Positions 1 through 10,107 are shown, counted from the stretch's first letter. The stretch is 64,000 nt of DNA from Linepithema humile (GCF_040581485.1 NC_090133.1:10416001-10480000), one strand, 5' to 3'. A program made the numbers and translations. The notes: generated by a model not told the origin, from the letters alone.

Positions 1-1105
1 AAGGGGCTGCTATATACAAATCCGCGTGGATACAAAGCGTTTAATATCTTTGTTTGAACGCGGGTTATAATTTTATCTCGGTGGTGTCGAACAATGTGTA
101 ACGGTGGTCGTGCGGTGACGAGCAAGTGTCGGCGCAAGCGCGGGTGCCGCAATTGTCTCTAGGCGACTGCGAGCGCGTGGATCGATATGTTCGAGCGGCG
201 TCGACGGTCGATCGACTGATCGATATGCTCGGGCGCGTGCGTGGTGATTTCGATGCGCTGTTGATTCGATTAGTTCGCGATTGCCTGCGGATTTGAGGAC
301 CCGATTTTAAAAGGATGAAGACGGGAGCGAAGACGCGCGTATTGCCCGCGTCTCGAAATGGCTGGTGTTTTAACGGGAGCCGAGTATTCCCGATACGGGT
401 AGGCCCGTTCCGAGTGCGCTCGGTATATACGTGGGCTCGTATTTAGCTAACGAGACCGAGTATGCTCGGTTATAATACGAGTGCGCTAGTATGCAAGGAA
501 ACGAAACCGAGTGTGCTCTGTAATATACGAGTATGCTCGTACGCGAGGAAACGAAACCGAGTATTCTCGGTAACGTGCGAGTATGCTCGCACGAAGGAAC
601 GGAGGACGGTTCCTGGCGGCCGAGTATGCTCGGCAGGAATACGAGTATTCTCGTATCGTGGTCTAGAGCCGAGTATGCTCGGCGAGGATACGGGTGTGCC
701 CGTAACGTGGAAGCGGTTCCTGGGGCCGAGTATGCTCGGTTGGTGCACGAGTATGCTCGTGCTCGTGAGGCTGCTGGACATAGACTTCGAGTATTCTCGA
801 AGGATTACGAGTGCTCTCGCAACAGGACGTTCACTGGCGAGCAGTGAACGGGATCTGGTGGAAAAGCGTACAGCCGGGCCTCTTTTATACCCGGCTGCCG
901 CCCGACTGGCGAAGGATCGGCAAGCATCGGCGGTTTAGCCGGCGGACCCCCACCTGGTAAATTTCGAAAACGGTCGGGTGTGGGGGGCCGTCCGGCGATT
1001 GACCGTCGGTGTTTATGTGAAAAGTTTATCGGCGCGCGATGCGCCCTTTTTGGCTACGGACGATGTTCGGTCCGTAGCCGTGACGATGCATGCTGCATTG
1101 TTACA
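1..1105 (-). repeat. 3' LTR of the gypsy element (2 bases short at window edge)
   Basis: This is a direct repeat of 6055-7186. Compared with that copy it lacks about 25 bp around 380-430 and has single changes inside several hairpins, for example near 488 and 518, which break their pairing. The sense-strand start TGTAAC is at 1105. Confidence 0.93.
366..832. repeat. Covarying hairpin array in the 3' LTR
   Basis: About 16 to 18 short inverted repeats of the form NNCGAG-4 nt-CTCGNN occur in a row. The core is often GAGTATGCTC. Outer stem bases change together, for example accgag/ctcggt and tacgag/ctcgta. The copy in the right LTR (6436-6903) is better preserved. Confidence 0.85.
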
Positions 1106-1727
1106 TCACCCCCCGGTTTTCGGGGGTGGGTGCCTGCGGCGGCTGTGGACGGCTCTTGATAAGCCGCCCGTCTCGCGAGAAGCGGAGCTTGTAGCGCCGT
1201 CCGTCCGCTGTTCGCAACTTGTAGCCACGCGAGACTACAACGGACCAGTAAGGAATCGCCGCGAATTCCTTTGGCGCGAATTCCACCATGAAAGGTGGCG
1301 GATCCGGTGCCCTTCCTGCTGATGGTGCGGCGGCTGGTGATGTCGGCGGTGCGGCGGCGGCCGTTGACGGCCGAGTTTCAACGGCCCAAGATGGCCGTCT
1401 GCTGGTAACGGCTGGTCCCGGCGGTGCGGTGGTCGGCATGGCCGCCGGTCTGGTCGGCCTACGTTCCTGCGGCGCCGTGTGCGTGATGGTGCACGCGGGG
1501 TCTGGTGGCCCTCGTTTCCGCCCCTTGGGTGGTGGCGGCGGTGGCGAGGCCAAGAAAGCAGCCTTCCTCTGCTGCTGCCGGTCGGATCGCTGGATCGTGG
1601 TCCCCACCTTGGGGATCACGCGTGCCGGTGGTGACGGCTTCGGAGCAGGCTTCGGCGCTGGTTTCGGTGCTGGCTCGTCGGCCAGCAAGATCTCGATCTC
1701 ATCGAGGATGTTCCACGAGTTAGCCAT
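1101..1727 (-). CDS. Proline/alanine-rich third ORF downstream of gypsy pol
   Basis: A 208-codon open frame sits between pol and the 3' LTR, where env or an accessory frame would sit in some gypsy elements. Its stop falls inside the LTR. The N-terminal 25 residues are acidic and followed by a KPAPKPAPKP repeat. The middle is rich in P, A and R. The last 60 residues are more ordered, with aromatic and basic residues and the motif PYWSVVVSRGYKLR. I see no signal peptide, no transmembrane segment and no furin-like site, so it does not look like an envelope glycoprotein. Its function is unknown. The intact length suggests it is real, but GC-rich sequence also yields spurious frames, and an overlapping plus-strand frame exists. 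Confidence 0.5.
   Translation of the reverse strand: MANSWNILDEIEILLADEPAPKPAPKPAPKPSPPARVIPKVGTTIQRSDRQQQRKAAFLASPPPPPPKGRKRGPPDPACTITHTAPQERRPTRPAAMPTTAPPGPAVTSRRPSWAVETRPSTAAAAPPTSPAAAPSAGRAPDPPPFMVEFAPKEFAAIPYWSVVVSRGYKLRTADGRRYKLRFSRDGRLIKSRPQPPQAPTPENRGVM
1106..1125 (-). other. Polypurine tract next to the 3' LTR
   Basis: On the minus strand the sequence immediately upstream of the LTR start reads aaaaccggggggtga. This purine-rich run is where plus-strand priming of an LTR retrotransposon is expected. Confidence 0.6.
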
Positions 1728-1812
1728 CGTGAACGAGTTCTAGATTTCTAGGCCGAGATTCTCAGAAACGCTCCTTATATTCTAGCATCCCCGTCACGGT
1801 GGTCTGGTCAGC

Positions 1813-4776
1813 CTATTTGGTAGGGGCATTTTCCCCATTCCCTGGCTTCAGGTCCTGCACATGTATGTGCTTAAGCCATCGTCCCCTCTTATCTTTTAAA
1901 TCGTAGATAACGGGGGTGACGATTCGGCCTATTACGTACGGACCGGCGTATTTTGGCGCGAGTTTGGCGTTCACGCCTGCGGCCTTGTTTGACAGAGGGT
2001 GTTCTCTGCGCCACACTGTCGCGCCGATCTTCGGCCGCCAATCCCGTCGCCGCATATTGTAATACGGCTCTTGCCTCTGAAAAGCTCTGGCGAGATTGAC
2101 AGTAATTAGCTCCCGGGCCTCGTCCAGGTGGCGCCGCCAGGCTGTCGTCGGAATCGGTACAGGCGGGTGTGTTCGATCTTCGGGATGCGGTGGTGACAGT
2201 TCGCGCCCGTAATTGGCGAACGCGGGCGTGAGTCCGGTCGCGTCGTGACATGCGCTGTTATATGCGTATTGGAGCGCGAGGATGTGTCGATCCCATTGGC
2301 GGTGGTCGCGTCCGACGAATTGTCCGATCATGGTCTTTATCGTTTTATTGGTCCGCTCGACTGGATTGCATTGCGATGTATAGATCGGCGTGGTGCGGTG
2401 CGCTATCCCGAATGACTTTAATAAGTCTTTAAACTGGCGGGATATGAATTGCCGGCCGTTGTCCGAGACGATAAGTTCGGGGCAACCGTGCCGGTATATG
2501 ATTCGCTCCGCTACTGTTTTACATATTGCCTCGCTCGTGGCCTTGCGCAAGGGTTGCAATTCAACCCACTTGGTGAACCGGTCTTGTAAGACGAAAAGCC
2601 ACGAGTGGCCGTTCGTGGAGCGTGGTAGCGGCCCCACTAAGTCGATCGTGACTTGCTGCCACGGCGCGGTGACATTGTGCGCGTGGGCGCGTCCGGCAGG
2701 CTTACCTTGGTACGCTTTATGGGCGAGACAGTTTTCGCAATTTCGCACGTAGCGGGCGATATCGCGGAACATTCCGGGCCAGTAGTATCGCCTGGTCACG
2801 CGGTGAATTGTTTTTGCTACGCCTAAATGTCCCGCGGTCGGTTCGTCGTGGAATCGACGCATGACCCCTTCCCGTTCGGGGCGAGAGAGACAGCGTTTCC
2901 ATTGCTCTTGCTCGGTGTGTTCGCGAAACTCTAAATCGTGTCGGAGATGGCGGTAAAGTTTCCCCCCTTGGATGGTGTACTCGGGGTAGCTCGCAGGCTC
3001 CCTTCTTACCCTCTTCAGGAGGTTGTCATACCATGCGCATCTCGCCGTCTGGGCGGCGCAGGTTTCCGGTTCCCGGGAAAGCGCGTCGGCAACTTTATTT
3101 AACGTTCCGCGCCGGTACCGGATGTCGAAGCTGTATTGCTGCAGCTCGAAAAGCCAGCGTCCGAGGCGGCCGGTGGGGGTTTCTAGGCTCTTTAGCCAGC
3201 GGAGCGATTGGTGGTCGGTGATCACCGTGAAGGAATATCCTTCCAAGTAGTCCCGCATCCGGCGGATCCCCCAGACGACCGCGAGGCATTCCAATTCTGT
3301 CGCGCTGTAATTCTTCTCGGCCGGATTTAAAGTGCGGCTTGCGTACGCTATTACCCGTTCGCCCTCGGCGAAATCTTGCGTTAGAACGGCCCCGAGTCCG
3401 TACGCGCTTGCGTCTGTTTGTAATACGAACGGTAGCCGGAAGTCGGGGCAAGCGAGCACGGGCGCGGTTATGAGCGCGTTTTTAAGTGCGTTGAAGGCGC
3501 TTTCCTCCTCTGGTCCCCATTGCCAGCGCGCATTTTTCCGCGTTAGCTTTGTAAGTGGTGCGGATACGGCGGAGAAGTCTTTAATGAACCGGCGGTACCA
3601 CGAGGCCATGCCGAGGAACTGGCGTACCTTTCTAATCGTGGTAGGAGCCGGCCATTGAGATACGGCGCTTATCTTTGCGGGATCGGTGTGAATGCCTTCC
3701 CGCGAAATGACATGTCCGAGATATGTGAGTTCGGTCCGGCAGAAGTGGCATTTATCTGGATTTAACCGCAGTCTGGCTTCTCGAAGGCGGCGGAATACTT
3801 CAGCTAAATGTTGTAGGTGTTCGCTAAATGTAGCGCTGGCAACAATGATGTCGTCGAGATAGACGAACACGTTGGGCTCCAACGCGGGGCCCAATACGGT
3901 GTCGAGCAACCGCTGGAAGGTCGCTGGGGCGGAATGCAGTCCGAACGGCATTACTCGGAACTGCATCAACCCCTTCCCGGGTACGGTGAAAGCGGTGATT
4001 GGCCGGCTTACGGCCGTTAGTGGCACTTGCCAGTACCCGCTCCTGAGGTCGAGTGTTGACAGGTACTTCGCGCCTCTTAATTTGTCGAGTGTGGCCGTAA
4101 TGTGAGGGAGAGGGTACGCGTCGCGTTCGGTTACGGCGTTGACTTTCCGAAAATCTATGCAGAAGCGGGGCTTGCCGTCCTTCTTTTTCACAATTACGAC
4201 CGGTGAACTCCAGGCACTCTGCGACGGCTCGATCACCCCCTCTCGTTCCATTTCTTCCACGGCCTCATTGATGATTCCTTGCATGGCCGGATTGCGGGGG
4301 CGGTAACGCTGTTTGATTGGCCGCGGGTCCGTTAGTCGGAGGTGATGCTCTACGCGATTGGTGGGTCCGGTGACGTTTTGAAAGAGTGCAAGCTCCCGCT
4401 CTAGGAAAACGCGTAATTGCCGCGTCTCGGAATCGGTGCGCGGGGTTAGGCCGTTTGAAATGGTGCCGGTACGGCCGGATATCGGTGCGAGTGTCGGTAG
4501 TGGTGGGGGCGGAAGCACGATTCCCAGGTGGGCCCACAAATCCACCCCTATCAACATGTCGCTCCCGAGCGCTGGTAGGACCTGGAACTCGTGGGAGAAT
4601 TTTCTCCCTCCCAGGCCTATTTCCAGTTCGTAGCTTTTGGTGATAGGGGCAGATCCGCCGTCAGCTACCGTAACGTGTTCGAGTATTGAGCGAGAGCGAT
4701 AGCCCTTCTCGGAGATATACCCGGCGAGCGTGTCGTTAATAAACGATCGGTCGGAGCCCGAGTCGAGGAGGGCCAA
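1813..4776 (-). CDS. pol: Gypsy Pol polyprotein: protease, RT, RNase H, integrase
   Basis: A single open frame of 987 codons, so this pol is uninterrupted. Domains in order: aspartic protease near the N-terminus (LLDSGSDRSF), reverse transcriptase at about 170-350 with the catalytic YLDD box, RNase H at about 430-570 (QTDASAYGLG and TDHQSL), an HHCC zinc-binding region near 650-700, and the integrase core at about 715-870 (DLVGPL, SDNGRQF, then the NPVERTNK glutamate). The order PR-RT-RH-IN is that of Ty3/gypsy elements. The true start probably lies upstream by frameshift from gag, since gag and pol overlap closely. The protein would act in cytoplasmic particles and then in the nucleus. Copy 2 at 55182-57348 is a diverged relative. 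Confidence 0.95.
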   Translation of the reverse strand: MALLDSGSDRSFINDTLAGYISEKGYRSRSILEHVTVADGGSAPITKSYELEIGLGGRKFSHEFQVLPALGSDMLIGVDLWAHLGIVLPPPPLPTLAPISGRTGTISNGLTPRTDSETRQLRVFLERELALFQNVTGPTNRVEHHLRLTDPRPIKQRYRPRNPAMQGIINEAVEEMEREGVIEPSQSAWSSPVVIVKKKDGKPRFCIDFRKVNAVTERDAYPLPHITATLDKLRGAKYLSTLDLRSGYWQVPLTAVSRPITAFTVPGKGLMQFRVMPFGLHSAPATFQRLLDTVLGPALEPNVFVYLDDIIVASATFSEHLQHLAEVFRRLREARLRLNPDKCHFCRTELTYLGHVISREGIHTDPAKISAVSQWPAPTTIRKVRQFLGMASWYRRFIKDFSAVSAPLTKLTRKNARWQWGPEEESAFNALKNALITAPVLACPDFRLPFVLQTDASAYGLGAVLTQDFAEGERVIAYASRTLNPAEKNYSATELECLAVVWGIRRMRDYLEGYSFTVITDHQSLRWLKSLETPTGRLGRWLFELQQYSFDIRYRRGTLNKVADALSREPETCAAQTARCAWYDNLLKRVRREPASYPEYTIQGGKLYRHLRHDLEFREHTEQEQWKRCLSRPEREGVMRRFHDEPTAGHLGVAKTIHRVTRRYYWPGMFRDIARYVRNCENCLAHKAYQGKPAGRAHAHNVTAPWQQVTIDLVGPLPRSTNGHSWLFVLQDRFTKWVELQPLRKATSEAICKTVAERIIYRHGCPELIVSDNGRQFISRQFKDLLKSFGIAHRTTPIYTSQCNPVERTNKTIKTMIGQFVGRDHRQWDRHILALQYAYNSACHDATGLTPAFANYGRELSPPHPEDRTHPPVPIPTTAWRRHLDEARELITVNLARAFQRQEPYYNMRRRDWRPKIGATVWRREHPLSNKAAGVNAKLAPKYAGPYVIGRIVTPVIYDLKDKRGRWLKHIHVQDLKPGNGENAPTK

Positions 4777-4832
4777 TACGATCTTTCCGCAGCACGAGAT
4801 CTCTAAGTGCGGTCGCGGCCGGTAAATGATTT

Positions 4833-5919
4833 CTAATTGGACCGGTCGGCGGCCGCCGTTGCCCCGGCCCGTGTGGCGTTTCCCGCCGGCGGATGGCAGT
4901 CACGGGTAAAAACGCCGTCTTTCCCGCATCGGGAACAAAATTTGCGTGGCGGTCGCTTGCAGTCCAGCCGGGTGTGGCCCCGCTGCTTGCATCGCCAGCA
5001 ACAGTCTTCTCGACTATACTCGGCGGCGGCCACGTTCCGGTCCTCCGGTATCTTTCGGTCCCGCTGGCGGCGCTGCTCCATCAGCTCTTCGTATTCTTCC
5101 GCCCGGTCGGATAACTCGTAATAATCGATCGCGTCGTGCGGTCGAATATAGAGACGGTATTCGGGGTCCATATTTTCAATTAATAGATCGATCGTTTCGG
5201 CTTCTGAGAACCCCCCAGCGCGGCGCGCGATTGTGAGCAGTGCGGTTGAAAACTTTTTAAAAGTTTCGCCCGGTAGCTGGCGGCGGCTAGTGGCTTCCCG
5301 TCGTAGGCGGGCCTGGTAACGGCGCGGTAAAAAATGCCCGCGAAATTCCCCTAGGAAATCCCCCGTTTTTCCACGCGTGGCGGCGGTTTCGAAACCATAG
5401 TAACGGCTCGCCTTTTAGAATCTCGGGCAACCCGAGGAGGAGATGGGCCCCGGAGAAGTGGTACCCCTCCCTTAGCTCTTCGAGTCGTTCGAGGAACGCG
5501 GCCGGATCCCTGCCATCAAAATGGCATCCCCACTTGCGGATCTGGTCCATGGTTTTTGCCGGATCAAATGGACTGGCTATGGGGACCGGGGGGTTGGAGG
5601 TCGAGTAGAAACTCGCTCGATCGTCGTCGTCGTAAGAATTGGCGGGGAGCCGTAGCGACGGAATATTTAAAGCTTCGCGGGCGGGCGCGGGGCCCTCGGT
5701 GTCGGATGCCTCGGGTTTCGGGGGTGCGATATCCCCCGGATTTGCGCGGACGTATTCGCGTAACCGGCGTCGGAGGTCATCTAAAGTGCCGGTGCAATCG
5801 ACGTTGCGGCTTTGCAAGAGTCGCGATATTTCGGAGCGCGCTAATTGCTGTATCCACGCGGTCATTGCGAGTGGATCCTTTTGGCGTGCCCCTTTATCTG
5901 GTCCCTGTTCGGGCGCCAT
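4833..5919 (-). pseudogene. gag: Gypsy Gag with one frameshift
   Basis: The N-terminal part (5919 to about 5370) starts with a short basic stretch and a helical LLQSRNVDCTGTLDDLRRRLR segment that resembles a SAP-type fold, followed by a gag-like region with the WFRNRRHAWKN motif. The frame then shifts at a run of five G near 5370 and the rest of Gag continues in another frame down to 4833. The C-terminal part has two zinc knuckles, CWRCKQRGHTRLDC (CX2CX4HX4C) and a second CSRCGKDGVFTRDC. The structure is typical of a nucleocapsid that binds element RNA. A homopolymer frameshift could also be a sequencing artefact. Confidence 0.85.
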
Positions 5920-6054
5920 GAAACGGTACGGTGTTTTACGCGGAATAACTCGTCGGAGTCAGGAGTTCGGTCGGTTGGGGGCACGTAAAAGAATGCTCGG
6001 ATGAAATGAGTAAAGCGAAAGAATAAAATAAAATAAGATTTATTTCTCAACTGA

Positions 6055-7186
6055 TGAAGGGGCTGCTATATACAAATCCGCGTGGATACAAAGCGTTTAA
6101 TATCTTTGTTTGAACGCGGGTTATAATTTTATCTCGGTGGTGTCGAACAATGTGTAACGGTGGTCGTGCGGTGACGAGCAAGTGTCGGCGCAAGCGCGGG
6201 TGCCGCAATTGTCTCTAGGCGACTGCGAGCGCGTGGATCGATATGTTCGAGCGGCGTCGACGGTCGATCGACTGATCGATATGCTCGGGCGCGTGCGTGG
6301 TGATTTCGATGTTCGCTGTTGATTCGATTAGTTCGCGATTGCCTGCCGGATTTGAGGACCCGATTTTAAAAGGATGAAGACGGGAGCGAAGACGCGCGTA
6401 TTGCCCGCGTCTCGAAATGGCTGGTGTTTTAACGTGGAGCCGAGTATTCCCGGTGGTATACGGGTAGGCCCGTATGTAAGAATGAAGCCGAGTGCGCTCG
6501 GTAATATACGAGTGGGCTCGTATTTAGGTAACGAGACCGAGTATGCTCGGTTATAATACGAGTGCGCTCGTATGCAAGGAAACGAAACCGAGTGTGCTCG
6601 GTAATATACGAGTATGCTCGTACGCGAGGAAACGAAACCGAGTATTCTCGGTAACGTGCGAGTATGCTCGCACGAAGGAACGGAGGACGGTTCCTGGCGG
6701 CCGAGTATGCTCGGCAGGAATACGAGTATTCTCGTATCGTGGTCTAGAGCCGAGTATGCTCGGCGAGGATACGGGTGTGCCCGTAACGTGGAAGCGGTTC
6801 CTGGGGCCGAGTATGCTCGGTTGGTGCACGAGTATGCTCGTGCTCGTGAGGCTGCTGGACATAGACTTCGAGTATTCTCGAAGGATTACGAGTGCTCTCG
6901 CAACAGGACGTTCACTGGCGAGCAGTGAACGGGATCTGGTGGAAAAGCGTACAGCCGGGCCTCTTTTATACCCGGCTGCCGCCCGACTGGCGAAGGATCG
7001 GCAAGCATCGGCGGTTTAGCCGGCGGACCCCCACCTGGTAAATTTCGAAAACGGTCGGGTGTGGGGGGCCGTCCGGCGATTGACCGTCGGTGTTTATGTG
7101 AAAAGTTTATCGGCGCGCGATGCGCCCTTTTTGGCTACGGACGATGTTCGGTCCGTAGCCGTGACGATGCATGCTGCATCGTTACA
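6055..7186 (-). repeat. 5' LTR of the gypsy element
   Basis: 1132 bp long, from TGAAGG on the plus strand at 6055 to GTTACA at 7186, that is TGTAAC...TTCA in the sense direction. It would carry the promoter and RNA ends. It holds the best preserved hairpin array, plus a perfect inverted repeat around ggctacggac...gtccgtagcc (about 7133-7160) close to the sense-strand start. Confidence 0.93.
6436..6903. repeat. Array of ~18 alternating, covarying hairpins in the 5' LTR
   Basis: Sixteen-base palindromes occur every 20 to 40 bases. Two stem types alternate almost strictly: gccgag/accgag...ctcggc/ctcggt and tacgag...ctcgta. Examples are at about 6487, 6507, 6535, 6557, 6587, 6607, 6637, 6657, 6699, 6721, 6749, 6771, 6807, 6827, 6867 and 6886. 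Variants stay paired, such as tacggg...cccgta, tgcgag...ctcgca, ttcgag...ctcgaa and cacgag...ctcgtg. The four loop bases vary. The pairing argues for a selected DNA- or RNA-level structure, or a dimeric binding site. Confidence 0.88.
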
Positions 7187-7777
7187 TAATAAATAATAAA
7201 TAATAAATAATTGTACAAATGTATTATCGAAATATTTAAAATATAATTTTATAAATTTATCTATTTTTTTGTTTGTTTCATATTTATAAATGTTTGGATC
7301 GCATGATTTTAAATGCGTTTTTACGTTTGTTAACGTCACGTAATTGTAATTTTTTTCACAATATTTACAAGTTACCCTAAAATCGGGCAACTTTTTATAA
7401 TGATTCCATATTATATCTCGTTCTTTTTGTTTTTTATCATCTTGTTCATTTTTTAATTTTTCCGGATGTTTACTTTTTATATGCGTATCCAAATATTTCT
7501 CTATCGAGACACTAAAATTTTCATTACATTCTTTACATTTTACTTTGAAATCACTTATTTGTGTCATATATTTACTCGGCCACATCAATCTGTTTTTAAA
7601 CTGTTTCTTTTCTTCTTTTTTAAAAATGTTCTCATGATTTAATTTCATATGCATCTTAAAACTACCACACGTTATATAAATATATGTGTTAACGCAGAAC
7701 TTGCACTGTGCTCTGAAGTTTTTTAATTTTTTATAAAAGTTCCATATATTATTAATACAGTTTACATTTTGAGACAT
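7094..7777 (-). CDS. Three-finger BED-type zinc-finger protein, 3' end replaced by LTR
   Basis: I chose the ATG at 7777. The open frame extends further upstream without a better start. Three similar modules of about 60 residues each contain an aromatic lead (IWNFYKKL, the PSKYMTQI region, IIWNHYKKL), a CXXC pair (CKFC, CKEC, CKYC) and a distal H-X4/5-H or H-X4-C pair. This is the BED/C2H2 layout of DNA-binding domains common in domesticated and active hAT-like proteins. The final ~30 residues are encoded by the gypsy LTR, so the native C-terminus is lost. A longer paralogue with six such fingers is split at 44604-55003. The target and role are unknown. Confidence 0.7.
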   Translation of the reverse strand: MSQNVNCINNIWNFYKKLKNFRAQCKFCVNTYIYITCGSFKMHMKLNHENIFKKEEKKQFKNRLMWPSKYMTQISDFKVKCKECNENFSVSIEKYLDTHIKSKHPEKLKNEQDDKKQKERDIIWNHYKKLPDFRVTCKYCEKNYNYVTLTNVKTHLKSCDPNIYKYETNKKIDKFIKLYFKYFDNTFVQLFIIYYLLCNDAACIVTATDRTSSVAKKGASRADKLFT

Positions 7778-7870
7778 TTTGAAGTGGACGCGTGTAACTG
7801 AATACGATACCAAAACCTTTCTGTCAAAAAGTATAAAAGAGAAGACGAAAGAAGACGTACTACTTTCCAT

Positions 7871-8488
7871 TTGAATGTAAATATTGATACGTCCGCTAAC
7901 GTTTACAAAATCTAGCTAACAACTATCAAAACATGCGGTAACATCTTATGCCAAGTATATAGTATATAGTATATAGTATTTCATGTTTGGAATAGACTCG
8001 ACATAACATTTTACATAATTTCAGTAGACTTTTACATTATTTCATCATTTTCTGTCACTCCAAGTAATAAATAATTATGATTAATAAATTATATATATAT
8101 TATTTTTCATAGAATTTTCCAAATAATTTCATTATAAAAATTAATTATTGCATATGTCGAAAAATTAATTATTATATTAGACAATATTATTCAAATTAAA
8201 GCAAAATATTTAATGTTAATCTATTTGCTAAAATTAATTTTGATTACAAAAACTAAAGAAAAACCTTATTATGTAACTTTTAATTAATTAAATTTATGTG
8301 CCGATAAAAATCCACCTATGAAAATTTATCTATTTAAATAATATTTAAGTTATTTCTCGACAGCCATGCAAATTCATTTCTTATATTTTTTACAGTAAAG
8401 CTTTAAAATAAAATTTTGCTTGACTGTATACAAAAATATTATGTATAAACAGATTGAATAGATTTACAAAATTAATAAATAAAAAGCA
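7871..8488. other. AT-rich spacer, nothing recognised
   Basis: The stretch is very AT-rich, with a short tandem of tatagta near 7955-7980. I see no coding frame of interest, no RNA gene and no clear element ends. Confidence 0.5.
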
Positions 8489-8758
8489 ATGGCTTCTCTT
8501 GAACCAAAAACAAAAAAAATTGAAAAGAAGTATCTAACAAAATCTCAAGATAATTGGCTTAATCGAAAAGAATACAAAAATTGGCTTATTAAAATTGATA
8601 CGTACATTGCTAAATGTATATTGTGTTCTACAAAATTCACCGTAAAATACAAAGGAGAGAAAACTGTAAAAAACCATTATACTAGCAAACAACAACATAC
8701 ATTTATATTTTGTACATCATTATGTGAATCTATTGACAAAATCATTGTTGTCAAATAA
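8489..8758 (+). CDS. Short zinc-finger fragment, transposase-type N-terminus
   Basis: An 89-codon frame from a good ATG. Residues 20-70 show the pattern W-L-X8-W-L, then CILC, then H-X6-H within NHYTSKQQH. This resembles the C2H2-like finger at the N-terminus of many insect hAT-related proteins. The frame ends soon after the finger and the following sequence keeps only weak coding character, so this is probably a truncated remnant. The family assignment rests on the motif only. Confidence 0.45.
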   Translation: MASLEPKTKKIEKKYLTKSQDNWLNRKEYKNWLIKIDTYIAKCILCSTKFTVKYKGEKTVKNHYTSKQQHTFIFCTSLCESIDKIIVVK

Positions 8759-10107
8759 AAGTAACAATGTTACATGTATTGAATTAGATGCAATAATGAG
8801 ATCGCTAAAAGGAAAATTAGAAATTAAAGTAAAGTATAAACTTTTTGGATTTGTCGTAAATTTTGCATTAAAATGCAGCAAATAAAGATGTATTTATTAA
8901 TGAAGCATTACAGGTTTACTGAAAAACATTTATTAATAATAGAGCAACATGTTACATTAATCATTATTTTCAGAAACGCGAAAAAATAAATACAATAATT
9001 ATTGCTTAACCGTGGACGAATTAAAAGTGTAAAACACATTAGTAATTACAATAGAACCATTAGAACAAATCTGCCAATATATGTGCGGCGAATATTATGT
9101 GACATCATCAGTAATTTATCCCATACATTTAAGAGGATGCTGAAGTCATATTGTTACCGACCGAAACTTCAATTTTCTAAAAAGAGTGGCGTTTTTTATT
9201 GCTTTAATAGAATTACAAATCCTTTGGTGTAAATAAAGTACATATGCTAATCTTTCGGCAGTTGGTCAAATTTAAACCAAAAAATAAAAAAAATGTTTGA
9301 AAATTTACCGACAATGTCACCTGTCACGTCCCGGCGCGGTGGCGGTGTCGGTCAACCGTCGACGCTCTCACCCGCTACTGCGCATGGCGCGCACGTATGA
9401 GTCATTTAGACTCCGCATACTTACCGATAATGAATCGAGCCGGCGTCATTAGCATACTGGCGGTTTAAGAAATAAGATCATACTATTGTATCATTCAGAA
9501 ATAAAAGTTTTATTCTTTAATTGGAACCTTACATTACAACAGCGGTAACACGTAGTGTTCGCACCTTTACGCGAGACTCAATCGGTAAGATTCACGAACC
9601 AATGAAAAAGTAAAAGATCAGAAAAGAACGTGAAACACAAATGTTGTGATTAATATAAAAATCGTAACCAAAATCCCTTTCTAATGGATAGCGAAATTGA
9701 ATGAGAGATCGTAAGGGAAGCAGTATCGCATTGATATTTTGTTGCTCCTTACGCGAACAACGTGTATGAACAATAATTAGGACCGTATTCTAATGAATAA
9801 TAAATTTAAATAATAAATCTTAAGGAAAGCAGTATCGCATCGATATTTTGTTGCGACTCTGCAAAACAACGTGTATAGTAATAATTAGGACCGTATTTTA
9901 ATGAATAGTTAATTTAAATAGAGGCGAATAATGAATCCGAGTAAGACCACAAGAAAATGAATATGATAATAATACAGCAACGTAGTAAGAAATAGTAATC
10001 AACCATTGTGACTGACGTGTAATTATTTAAGTTTTATTATAACGCATTTGAAATGAAAGAATCGCTTAATACCATTAGAATGCATCAAGTATATGTTGAC
10101 CGAAAAT
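8759..10107. other. Gene-poor stretch with a 109-bp tandem duplication
   Basis: No convincing gene is present. At about 9712-9925 a unit is duplicated with a period of 109 bp: cagtatcgca occurs at 9721 and 9830, followed by a similar aggaccgtatt segment. At 9322-9541 a 220-bp block begins TGTCACG and ends CAACA with AATAAA-like sequence inside. It has the look of an LTR, but no partner copy is visible. Confidence 0.5.

Larger units (their letters stand above)
1..7186 (-). mobile_element. Ty3/gypsy LTR retrotransposon, near complete
   Basis: An LTR element on the minus strand. The 5' LTR is at 6055-7186, followed by gag (5919-4833), pol (4776-1813), a short third frame (1727-1101) and the 3' LTR at 1-1105, which loses its last two bases at the window edge. 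The LTRs begin TGTAAC and end TTCA in the sense direction. The two copies differ at only a handful of positions plus small deletions around 306 and 380-430, so the insertion is fairly recent. A polypurine stretch borders the 3' LTR. I did not recognise a convincing tRNA primer site next to 6054. The element cuts the 3' end of a zinc-finger frame that lies to its right. The left target duplication lies outside the window. Confidence 0.93.

Noticed and set aside
462..938. 158-codon plus-strand frame across the LTR hairpins, repeated at 6543-7019
   Set aside because: It reads through the palindromic array and simply reflects its repeat pattern; the sense strand of the element is minus.
9322..9541. 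Possible 220-bp LTR (TGTCACG...CAACA, or TGTTG...GTGACA on the other strand)
   Set aside because: No second copy, no target duplication, no primer site or polypurine tract next to it. The outline alone is not enough.
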